Positions 22,823 to 30,757 of a DNA stretch of 49,085 bases are shown piece after piece; the first letter of the stretch is position 1, and every line of letters starts with the position of its first letter. Made by a program: the position numbers and the translations under genes. The notes beneath the pieces are model-generated. The model did not search any database. It was not told where the DNA came from and saw only the letters and a program-made list of their open reading frames with translations. The DNA comes from a virus. Location of the stretch: positions 1 through 49,085 of the IMG/VR virus record IMGVR_UViG_3300003981_000003. One strand, 5' to 3'.

Positions 22823-24398
22823 AATATCTCTCTCGCTCACGGCTCCTCTTCACCTCCGGGTTCTCGTCCCCATCAGAACCCTTACGTCTCGGGCTCGAAC
22901 TATAATTTCTTAACGCCCTCTCAACCTGCTCCCCTAACATCCCCGGTGGGGGGTCGCCCTCAATAATGATGTCCCAGCTACCATCGTCCATCTGGCGTAT
23001 CCTAGCGTCGAAGCCCATCCGACGTAGTATGGCCACGATATCGGCTACACGACGCTTCATGTCCAGCTCCGTCTTACGGTCCCTTATCTCCGGTGGGGCA
23101 AGCATGTACGTGTAGCTTCTAACGCCTATGCGCTTGACAATCCAGGGGAGAACCTTCTCGTTCAAAATCCTCTGCTCGAACTCGACCGCCCTGTTAGTAA
23201 CGATGAAACCGCTAGTAGCGTCCTGGGAGCGGCTGACACTCTCGTAGAAGACCGGGCTAACACCGTAAACGGCCGCTATGACACGGCGTAGCTCCCTGCG
23301 CAACTCTATCATGTCATACTCCTTCGGGTGGATGCTAAGGTCTATCCACTTGGCAACATCCCCTTTAAGGTCGAAATCCTCAATCACTATCGGGTAAATA
23401 GCGTGAGGGTTAGTACGAGCCTCATCCTTAAGCTTCTCCCAAGCCTTCCAGATGCTCTCGAAATGCCCCCGGAGGATTAGCAGTCCGGGCGGAGCCCTAT
23501 CCTTCTTGAAAGCCGTGTAGATGAAATAGTCCATGTACATCAACGCAAGAATCTTGTACATGAGCCCGATTAGAGGCGGGTACCCGTACCCGGCGCCAGG
23601 GAAGAACTTCTTAACATGCAACACCTCCCAGGGAGCATAAAAGATACGGTTACTGTAGCTCCCCGGCTTGACAAAAGCGAACCATGCAGGGAAAGGCTTA
23701 ATCCCCCCGGGGCATAGGGGAGGCTCCTCGTCCTGCTCGGTCTCAATCACGTTTTCACGGTCGTTAGGGCAGAACCACACTTTCCGGCCCGCATCAGTCT
23801 CCCCGTAACGGCCATGCTTGTTCATGACTATCCTCATGAAACGGGCATCACCCCGGTAAATCCCCTTCAACTCCGCACCAACAACATCACCAGAATCGCT
23901 GAACTCGTAATCGTAAATGGCCACGAGATAAGCATTATCGAGCACGTTAAGGTCGAACAGGAACTGCTTCAAGACCTCTGTCAGCGTCTCCCCATAATCG
24001 TTCATACGGGACAACCACTTTTCCAGGATAAGGTACTCCTGCTCGTTAGGCTGAACCAGCTGGTCGGACGGGCAATACTCTAAAGCCTCAGCCCTATCAT
24101 CATACTCCACACCGGTGGCAAGACAGAGCCACCTATATTTGGGAACAATCTGCACACCGCTACGGAGAGCCTCCCTTATCAAAGCATTAATCGGCCCATA
24201 AACCTCCGGACTATGAGTAGCAACCATATAAAGCGTGGCGAAATCAAGCGGCGTATAAGGAATAGTCTCCCCATAAAGCCCCCGGCCAACAGGACTGAAA
24301 CCACCGGTGGGCAGAGTTGGAAGATAATATCCTACGCCCTTCTTCTCGAACTCCTCCCTACCGCTACCACCACGCCAGCGCTTCAGAAACTCGAACAA
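22743..24398 (-). CDS. Portal protein
   Basis: The 551-aa protein forms the dodecameric DNA gate of the head. Recognisable parts: N-terminal region with YTPLDFATLYMVATHSPEVYGPINALIREALRSG (portal N-domain), APWEVLHVKKFFPGAGYGYPPLIGLMYKILALMYMDYFIYTAFKKDRAPPGLLIL (stem/clip pattern common in portals), VAKWIDL, RELRRVIAAVYGVSPVFYESVSRSQDATSGF (C-terminal crown), and a charged low-complexity tail. Its neighbours (protease, capsid) agree. TTG start with GGTGGTAG upstream. Confidence 0.88.
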   Translation of the reverse strand: MFEFLKRWRGGSGREEFEKKGVGYYLPTLPTGGFSPVGRGLYGETIPYTPLDFATLYMVATHSPEVYGPINALIREALRSGVQIVPKYRWLCLATGVEYDDRAEALEYCPSDQLVQPNEQEYLILEKWLSRMNDYGETLTEVLKQFLFDLNVLDNAYLVAIYDYEFSDSGDVVGAELKGIYRGDARFMRIVMNKHGRYGETDAGRKVWFCPNDRENVIETEQDEEPPLCPGGIKPFPAWFAFVKPGSYSNRIFYAPWEVLHVKKFFPGAGYGYPPLIGLMYKILALMYMDYFIYTAFKKDRAPPGLLILRGHFESIWKAWEKLKDEARTNPHAIYPIVIEDFDLKGDVAKWIDLSIHPKEYDMIELRRELRRVIAAVYGVSPVFYESVSRSQDATSGFIVTNRAVEFEQRILNEKVLPWIVKRIGVRSYTYMLAPPEIRDRKTELDMKRRVADIVAILRRMGFDARIRQMDDGSWDIIIEGDPPPGMLGEQVERALRNYSSSPRRKGSDGDENPEVKRSRERERYYAEAPGNQPGTRYREEDQRFEGEPER

Positions 24399-24440
24399 CT
24401 ACTACCACCAACACCGGTGGGGGGGTGGGGAGAAGTCAAA

Positions 24441-24450
24441 TTTATATTTC
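24441..24450 (-). promoter_or_regulatory. Portal gene promoter
   Basis: GAAATATAAA on the minus strand; predicted initiation about 24418, TTG at 24398. It overlaps the stop region of the metallophosphatase gene. Confidence 0.5.
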
Positions 24451-25185
24451 TGGCACGCTCAGGGGAACAAAGCCTTTCAGCCTGCCCTTATCAGTCCATA
24501 TGCACCATTGCTCACCGGAGGGAATGAGCCCCATTCTGAAACTGTAACGGCTGTCCACGTGCCATGTCCCGTTGATGAAAACGTGCTTCTTCCCTACCCG
24601 GTGGTAGTGGAGACTGTGGAAGTGCCCCAGTAGTACCCCATCGAAATCGTGGACTTGGCTCCACGCCATCACACGCCGGCTTATACCGTAGAAGGGGATG
24701 TTAGCGTACGTGCGTATCCCGTCCCCGTGAACAACCAGGAACTTTAAGCCTTCGCTCTCAAAGAATAGGGGTTCACGCTTCTCCGCATATGTGAACTCGA
24801 TATCGGGAAAAGCATTGTCAAGCATCATGTACAGTATGCCGTCTAGATTGCCGTAGTTCCTCTTGTTCAGCCTCCCATGATTGCCCTCGACACCGTACAC
24901 CTTCACCGGTTGGGGCGACATGACACTGACATATCTTATCAGCTCGGAGAGAGCGTTGAAAGCCTGTCTCATCTGCCTGTTAGCAGTATAGTCTACCTCG
25001 GCCGTTTGTGTCGGGTAGATTTCCTCTCCTTCTACCATATCCCCGCCGAAAACAATCTTGGTTGGAAGTCTGAGACAAGAGCTTGCTATATCGTGTTTAA
25101 AACCTTCGAGCTTGGACAACATAATATCCCCGGAGACGTCTGGAGCCCCGAAGTGGGTATCACTTATGAAGAGTATTTGCTCCAC
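24442..25185 (-). CDS. Calcineurin-like metallophosphoesterase
   Basis: All metal-site blocks are present in order: SDTHFG (D9/H11), VFGGDMVEGE (D49), GVEGNHGRL (N102/H103 region), VVHGDG and LLGHFHS. The 247-aa protein is thus an intact two-metal phosphoesterase. Relatives are nucleases (Mre11-like), phosphodiesterases or phosphatases; the substrate cannot be assigned. It lies directly before the portal gene, so packaging-linked DNA trimming or virion-associated activity is conceivable. GTG start with GGTGGTG upstream and TATA at 25221-25230. Confidence 0.85.
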   Translation of the reverse strand: MEQILFISDTHFGAPDVSGDIMLSKLEGFKHDIASSCLRLPTKIVFGGDMVEGEEIYPTQTAEVDYTANRQMRQAFNALSELIRYVSVMSPQPVKVYGVEGNHGRLNKRNYGNLDGILYMMLDNAFPDIEFTYAEKREPLFFESEGLKFLVVHGDGIRTYANIPFYGISRRVMAWSQVHDFDGVLLGHFHSLHYHRVGKKHVFINGTWHVDSRYSFRMGLIPSGEQWCIWTDKGRLKGFVPLSVPEI

Positions 25186-25220
25186 ATTCCAGCACCACCT
25201 AAGAAAAAGTCCCCATAGAA

Positions 25221-25230
25221 TATTTATTCG
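25221..25230 (-). promoter_or_regulatory. TATA promoter before metallophosphoesterase
   Basis: CGAATAAATA on the minus strand, about 40 bases before the GTG at 25185; it overlaps the 3' end of the preceding gene. Confidence 0.5.
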
Positions 25231-25415
25231 TTTCTATCACCATCATCCTTCCTGTTGTTAGCACGGCGACGGCCAAACGCCAGCCCGAGAATACTGGTAA
25301 TGCCTGCAAGCACAAGGCTCATAACGGCATCATCCGCAGGATGATAATGCTCATGGACAACCCCAACCACACCGAAAACAACAATGGCAATTGCCATTAG
25401 AGTGTTATCATCCAT
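25224..25415 (-). CDS. Small two-span membrane protein, 63 aa
   Basis: ATG at 25415 with GGTGG six bases upstream; a longer frame to 25487 lacks support. Spans TLMAIAIVVFGVVGVV and AVMSLVLAGITSILGLAFG are separated by a polar loop (HEHYHPADD), with a strongly charged C-terminus (RRRANNRKDDGDRNE). This topology fits class II holins. It sits between tail tip and head genes, a plausible place for a lysis gene, but no lysin was recognised. Confidence 0.6.
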   Translation of the reverse strand: MDDNTLMAIAIVVFGVVGVVHEHYHPADDAVMSLVLAGITSILGLAFGRRRANNRKDDGDRNE

Positions 25416-25516
25416 CAGCCACCACCTGAAAACCCCGGTGCCAACAGGAAAGAAATAAATAGTATCGCTACTAAGAACGCCTAACAAGAAAAAACCGGGC
25501 GATAACAGGTTAAAAC

Positions 25517-28500
25517 TTATATTGGCTGTAGCCTGCCACGCCCTCTAAGCCCAAGCGCAAGCATCGTCCTAACAGCACTATCACCGGGAGGAGACCCGAG
25601 ACTGCTGAACTCCAACACTAGCAATCCATGCTCGTACTTCACGCTTGAAAGCCTCAGGGAATCAACAGTAACACCGTACACGTCCACCGGCGGGTGGGTA
25701 GCACCAATAAGGCTCGCCGGGGAAACCCCAGTTGAAACAATAAGACTTAGCGGCACCTTGGCTACCACCCGATACTCGGGCTGACTACGAGACTTGTACG
25801 GGTCGGCAAAGTACGAGTCGGCACTACTGATTGTCGGGATAGTGCCATACTCAACGCTACAGTACCTCTCCCCCCTATCATCGGTGGCGTGAAGACGGAC
25901 AATGTTGCTTATACGGTAGCTCACGACCAGGGGATTACTACATGTTGCACTCCCGGAGGCCGTGAGGCGCACGAGCTTAGCCGCTTTATAATTCCACCTC
26001 TTATCCTCCCCTGTCGCATACGAGTAGTCGTAAGCGCTTATCTCCGTGCAGTTAGGCACATCCCCACTGTCAGTCCCTGTGAGCTCCTCCGTGTAGTATG
26101 TCAACTCAACATCAGCATAATGCTTACCGTCACTATCAGTCCCAGTCTCAACAATTCTAGCATCCTCATTCACCGGGGTACAGTTGGGGGAGTCCGGCCC
26201 TGAGTAATTATCCCCTAAACACACGGCCACCCGCTTAACAGTCCAGTTTGTCCCATCGAAACTAACATTGAAAACTTCACGCACGTACTGTCCGAATGGC
26301 TCCCCAGAGACGACATAGCGTGTGCAAGTCTTCTTATAGTTCACGGCACGACCAACAATATGTTTCGAGTAGTCGTTAAGGGTCTTACTGTTAAAGCCCA
26401 CAACCAGGCGTACAAGACCACTATCATACTCGTACCACCGGGTAACCCCGAAACCGTTAAACACATCCACCAGCAAACCGGCAAGGCTACCCTCATAAAT
26501 GTAACGCTCAACATTTAACGAGCCACTACCAACAACCTCGACCCCTGTGAAAACCTTCGAGAGCAAACTCACAATAGCGCCCACCAAATCCCCATTAACA
26601 ACCTCCAACCTCACCGGTGTTGTGGCGAAAAGGCTCACGATATCTCGGATTTTAAGCGTGTATAAACCGCCATGCCTCCCGTACTCCTCAATAACCCCTA
26701 CTCCAATAAGCGAGTTCCCACCTGCAAGAACAGCTATACGTGTAGCAGGGCCAAACTCTAAACCCTCAAGAGCACGCTCGGGAACCGTAACTGTAGCCGT
26801 GAACTCCGTACCGGTGAAAACAAGACTCTTAATATTGGCCCTCCCAGTAACGTCAAGCTTAAACACGGCTTCAGGACTAAAAGCAACAACATCCATACTG
26901 GACAGTACAAACCCATGACCAGTCTTAGCCTTCCCAGTATACGCCGAGGAGAACGTGGCACTCCAGCTAATACTGCCAACACTAGCACTCCTCTCAACAC
27001 CGGTGGTAGCGGCGATAGAGCTGAAACTGCCCGTAATAGCGCCCGTCTCATAGATACCGACCGACACACCGGTGGTTGTAGCGGTAGAGGCTAAAGCGGG
27101 AGTAGCCCTCCCAACAGCAAGCTTCCCAGCTATCACACCGGTTGTGGTTACTGTCCCGGCTAGACTGCTACCAATACTGCCAGTACCCAGCTTGACGGTC
27201 TGCGCAAGCGCTGTCCCGCTAGCAGTCATCGAACCCGAAACACTACCCACACCGGAGAAGCTGGTAGTTGTAGTGGTGGAAACCGTAGCACTCGCCGAAC
27301 TGCTAACCGCTCCTGCACCGGTGGTTGTGAGCGTTGTCTGCACAGCGGTGGATGCGGCCAGGCTAGACGTGACGCTTCCAATCTGCTCTTTGGAGAGGGT
27401 GTTCTTGGACGTGGCCGTCAGCCCTGATGTTACCCCTCCCACACCGGTGGTGGTTGTTGTGGATGTTACTGTTACCGTGCCTGTTAGAGCCCCGGTTAGA
27501 CTTCCAGCATTAGCCTCTTTCAGGAGACTAGTTGAGACCGCTTCAAGGCTACCGTTGACCACACCGGGGTTGCGGTAGGCTTCTGTTGTTGTTGAGATTG
27601 TTACCGTGTAGCCGGCGTCCTCGTATAGTATTCTCTGGTTCTCGTAGACCGTCCAATTGGCAGGGCTCCAAGCGGCAGGGCCAATAGTTATCGGATAGTA
27701 CGGATTGTGTGTTGCAACCGTATCTGTCTTAGAACACATTTTGTTCCCATCTTCGTAGTACGTGATAGAGCCCGGCGAGAGGTGTCCCTCGGCCGTAACA
27801 TTATTCGAGCTTTCAAGGTTTGAGGAGCCACATGTTGTCCAACCACTACCATTCCAGTACTGATAGTCCCCGTTCCTGAAGATGGGCTGTTTGTCCTCGA
27901 CTATAATAAGGTGTGGCCACCTAGGCTTGGCCTCCCCGCTACTATATGACACGTGGCCCCGCACAATGCTAACCAGCTTATCGTAGTATTGCTTTCTTCG
28001 ACCAGCAAGAACATACTCTAGAATGTTGGTAACACTAGAATTACCCCCATTTAATCCGAACTCCAAGTTTCCATTCTCAACCTTGATAAAAGTTGCACTG
28101 CCACCAATATTCCACCGGGCCGAAATATATGACCGGTCATCGAAAGTCCCGGTATTCCAGTCCTCGTAGAACAGGAAAACCTCCCAAGGCGATACCGCAA
28201 AGTTGCCACCGCTAGAGACATACCCGATATAGTACTTCCGTGTCGAGTTAGCTAGAACGCTAGCTTTAAAGTAAATCACAGCCTTCTTGTTTGTGCTGTC
28301 AAACATGTCCACGTAGAAATGCTTAACAGTCGAAAAACTAGGGTCGTCGGACACGACAATATTATCAGCCGATGAAACCTTAGACCAGAACGTACTGAAA
28401 CTCGAATCAATAACAACCTTCACAGGCACGTCGAAATAATCACTGCCCGAACTGTTAGAAACGGTAACCTCCAGGAGACTCTCAACACTCCCCCCGGGAG

Positions 28501-29395
28501 CCCTTACAACTTCCACCACCGGTGGCGTGCCGGGGGCGAAAAACATTAGGGCCCAGTCAATTGAGACTGTTATATTATTATCCCCCGTATCACCGGCGAG
28601 CACTAGGCTAGCCTGTCCTGCGGGGTATGAGTAGTCCAGCTCTAGCCATGATGCGTACGCTCCACCGTAAACCTTGGAGCCATCATACTCGACAACCATC
28701 AAACTGTTAGACTGTAACGGTGCCGGCTTCCCACCCTGAACACTCCCGGTGCCACCGGAACCATTCACATAGGACAGGGTGATAGAGTCATACTTCCCAC
28801 CTGGAACTCCCAGGTAAGCCTTAGCCTCAGACGTCCCATTGTAGGCTTCATCGCCGGTAGCGGTAAACCCGAGAATAAGCTTCCCAGAGCTCCCAGGATA
28901 GCCCGAAACCATGACCATTATCCGGCTAGCCCACGACGGTATCTGCACGGGCTTACCGTTCAGATAGCTACCAGTACCGTCCCAATCGCCACCAAGAGTC
29001 AAGACACTGTTTGAAGCGCTAATAGTTACACCGTTATTATGGCACTTCCACCTGCCACTAGTACACGGGTCACTGTCGAAACCGTCGAAGAACGGGAACA
29101 CCTGTTCCGGGTCGTGAACAGCAATACTACTATCAACCCCAAGCTCATAAACCGTAGGCCCCTCATCACCGGGGAGGTCTGCCGGGAACCAGAATATTAC
29201 CAAGCTAATGTTGGCATTGTAGTATTCCACCCATACAGGCTTAACATTCCCGTTAGAATCCTTAACATAGAGGCCTCCCGGAAAGTCCTGGGAGGAGAAA
29301 AGCTCGGGGCACGTGTTTCTCAGGACGACACGTACAGGTACTCCTGTGGCACTCTTCTTAGACGGGTTCCACACCTTCAGGTAGCATGTTGTCAT
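25517..29395 (-). CDS. Large tail-tip/adhesin protein, 1292 aa
   Basis: Likely the host-contact protein at the distal tail. N-terminal 600 residues hold two repeats of a DUF2341-like pattern (VPVRVVL ... VIFWFPADLPG; DVPVKVVI ... AVIYFKASVLANSTRKYYIGY), each followed by a lectin-like segment (FPFFDGFDSD; FLFYEDWNTGTFDD). Residues about 640-850 are Thr/Ser/Gly-rich repeats built on TTTGV and GSL/SSL units. The C-terminal 400 residues (FVLSSMDVVAFSPEAVFKLDVTG ... IRDIVSLFATTPVRLEVVNGDL ... GFGVTRWYEYDSG) resemble baseplate-hub-like domains that pair with phage tail tips. No signal peptide. ATG start. The hub assignment is tentative. Confidence 0.7.
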   Translation of the reverse strand: MTTCYLKVWNPSKKSATGVPVRVVLRNTCPELFSSQDFPGGLYVKDSNGNVKPVWVEYYNANISLVIFWFPADLPGDEGPTVYELGVDSSIAVHDPEQVFPFFDGFDSDPCTSGRWKCHNNGVTISASNSVLTLGGDWDGTGSYLNGKPVQIPSWASRIMVMVSGYPGSSGKLILGFTATGDEAYNGTSEAKAYLGVPGGKYDSITLSYVNGSGGTGSVQGGKPAPLQSNSLMVVEYDGSKVYGGAYASWLELDYSYPAGQASLVLAGDTGDNNITVSIDWALMFFAPGTPPVVEVVRAPGGSVESLLEVTVSNSSGSDYFDVPVKVVIDSSFSTFWSKVSSADNIVVSDDPSFSTVKHFYVDMFDSTNKKAVIYFKASVLANSTRKYYIGYVSSGGNFAVSPWEVFLFYEDWNTGTFDDRSYISARWNIGGSATFIKVENGNLEFGLNGGNSSVTNILEYVLAGRRKQYYDKLVSIVRGHVSYSSGEAKPRWPHLIIVEDKQPIFRNGDYQYWNGSGWTTCGSSNLESSNNVTAEGHLSPGSITYYEDGNKMCSKTDTVATHNPYYPITIGPAAWSPANWTVYENQRILYEDAGYTVTISTTTEAYRNPGVVNGSLEAVSTSLLKEANAGSLTGALTGTVTVTSTTTTTGVGGVTSGLTATSKNTLSKEQIGSVTSSLAASTAVQTTLTTTGAGAVSSSASATVSTTTTTSFSGVGSVSGSMTASGTALAQTVKLGTGSIGSSLAGTVTTTGVIAGKLAVGRATPALASTATTTGVSVGIYETGAITGSFSSIAATTGVERSASVGSISWSATFSSAYTGKAKTGHGFVLSSMDVVAFSPEAVFKLDVTGRANIKSLVFTGTEFTATVTVPERALEGLEFGPATRIAVLAGGNSLIGVGVIEEYGRHGGLYTLKIRDIVSLFATTPVRLEVVNGDLVGAIVSLLSKVFTGVEVVGSGSLNVERYIYEGSLAGLLVDVFNGFGVTRWYEYDSGLVRLVVGFNSKTLNDYSKHIVGRAVNYKKTCTRYVVSGEPFGQYVREVFNVSFDGTNWTVKRVAVCLGDNYSGPDSPNCTPVNEDARIVETGTDSDGKHYADVELTYYTEELTGTDSGDVPNCTEISAYDYSYATGEDKRWNYKAAKLVRLTASGSATCSNPLVVSYRISNIVRLHATDDRGERYCSVEYGTIPTISSADSYFADPYKSRSQPEYRVVAKVPLSLIVSTGVSPASLIGATHPPVDVYGVTVDSLRLSSVKYEHGLLVLEFSSLGSPPGDSAVRTMLALGLRGRGRLQPI

Positions 29396-29415
29396 TATTC
29401 ACTCCCGTCCCCTCA

Positions 29416-30177
29416 CTAGAGCTTCAAGTAGACCTTGACCGTGTTAGTAGCACCTCCTACCAGGTTGACCCCGTTGGTGAAAGTAACAGTCCCAGTAATA
29501 TCGCAAGTATTAGGGTCGGTACAATACTTAACTCTGAGCGAGCCGAGAGTCGTGTCAGAGCTCGGAGTAATATCAACACTCAACACCAGCTCTTTAGCAC
29601 CATCACTATCAATATCCTCGTAAGTCGCTGTAACACCGAGATTCGAGGCAATAACATTACCGGACGTGTCCTTAGCATCGGCAGTATTAATGTTCGGCAC
29701 ATTAGTGCTGGTGGAAGCACCAATCAGATAGCCTATCCAAGCATCCAGGAAACCATCAATACTAACGCTACCATCACTGCCACTAGCAGTTGAAAGACTA
29801 ATCGTAACATCAAGCTTATAGCTAGCATTAGCAGGAATCGAGTCCCCACTAACACTACCCTTAAAGAACACGTCACCCGTAATAGTCCCACTACTATTAC
29901 TCGTAGCAGGCGCAGAACTGCTACCCGGAGTAGCATAAGCATAGTTGAAAGTTATCCCCGACGCACCGGTAGTCCCAGTAACAGTAGCCTTACGGCTAGC
30001 AGTACCATTACTCGCCCAATCAGAACCTGAAACATCCCAAACCTTAGAGCCAACATTATTCGAACTATCCGTATACCAGGCCTCAATAGCTGTTATCTTC
30101 TTCTGAGGCACACTACCAGTCCAGAGGGCCCCGAGAGCATCCTTCAACACGTTCTGAGTAGTACCGTCACTAACCAC
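29416..30177 (-). CDS. Tail-associated beta-rich protein, 253 aa
   Basis: Low in charge, very rich in Ser/Thr/Gly/Ala/Asn (SGTITGDVFFKGSVSGDSIPANASYKLDVTISLSTASGSDGSVS), as in tail fibre or spike proteins. A short acidic block (YEDIDSDGAKELVLSVDITP) may bind calcium. It lies between the tape-measure cluster and the adhesin. GTG start in TAGTG overlap with the 36-aa gene upstream, with GGTGGGAGG nearby. Confidence 0.65.
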   Translation of the reverse strand: MVSDGTTQNVLKDALGALWTGSVPQKKITAIEAWYTDSSNNVGSKVWDVSGSDWASNGTASRKATVTGTTGASGITFNYAYATPGSSSAPATSNSSGTITGDVFFKGSVSGDSIPANASYKLDVTISLSTASGSDGSVSIDGFLDAWIGYLIGASTSTNVPNINTADAKDTSGNVIASNLGVTATYEDIDSDGAKELVLSVDITPSSDTTLGSLRVKYCTDPNTCDITGTVTFTNGVNLVGGATNTVKVYLKL

Positions 30178-30287
30178 TACCTCCCACCATCACCGGTGGT
30201 GGGTGGGACAGGGAGTTTTTTAGTCTTAACTGTTAGGCCTCCAACGTTCACAAGAATGACCACTCTACGCTTATCCTTCTCCGCCAT
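30177..30287 (-). CDS. Mini-protein, 36 aa
   Basis: ATG at 30287 with GGTGGTG just upstream; the stop overlaps the next start (TAGTG), which supports translation. Basic N-terminus (MAEKDKRR), a strand VVILVNVGGLTVK, then KLPVPPTTGDGGR. The PTTGDGG end is encoded over a CACCGGTG copy. Too short to classify. Confidence 0.5.
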   Translation of the reverse strand: MAEKDKRRVVILVNVGGLTVKTKKLPVPPTTGDGGR

Positions 30288-30302
30288 ACGCACCACCAGC
30301 TG

Positions 30303-30743
30303 TTACAGTTTTCCGGCCGGAGCCCCAGCATAAAACTCTACCGTGAACTTCAGCAAGCTAAGCCCGTCCCCAACGCTCTGCGTCAGGAGAACATTGTTCA
30401 CGGCACCCTGAAACTCGTATGAGCCATTATCACCACAGTCCACAGTCAGAACATGGTACCCCATAGGGTCGCCATTACCAGCTGTAACCTTCAACTGTTC
30501 AAGCTCGGACTCGATACTGACAACATCCCCGACACCGGAAACATCACGAAGGCCCTCAACACGCAACTGAGTGTAAGGAGTAAGAGTCATGTAAACCATG
30601 CCCTCACCACTCACCGGTAAGGGTAGCTGTTCAGTCCCATAGTAGAGCTTAGCATTCAGAGAGTAAGCATACCCCAGCTCGACACTCTTCTGGAGGTTCC
30701 CATTAGAATCGTAGAGCTTCAACGTAACCTTGCATCCGGCCAC
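30303..30743 (-). CDS. Tail protein (unassigned), 146 aa
   Basis: GTG at 30743, with GGGGGTG upstream; GTG 30752 is possible. Beta-rich: CKVTLKLYDSNGNLQKSVELGYAY, EGMVYMTLTPYTQLRVEGL, HVLTVDCGDNGSYEFQGAVNNVLLTQ, LLKFTVEFYAG. Position right after the tape measure suggests a distal tail or tail-tip adaptor, but no motif proves it. Confidence 0.55.
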   Translation of the reverse strand: MAGCKVTLKLYDSNGNLQKSVELGYAYSLNAKLYYGTEQLPLPVSGEGMVYMTLTPYTQLRVEGLRDVSGVGDVVSIESELEQLKVTAGNGDPMGYHVLTVDCGDNGSYEFQGAVNNVLLTQSVGDGLSLLKFTVEFYAGAPAGKL

Positions 30744-30757
30744 GACCCACACACCCC

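Noticed and set aside
25224-25487. Longer start (25487) for the two-span membrane protein
   Set aside because: No ribosome-binding site there; GGTGG lies six bases before the ATG at 25415.
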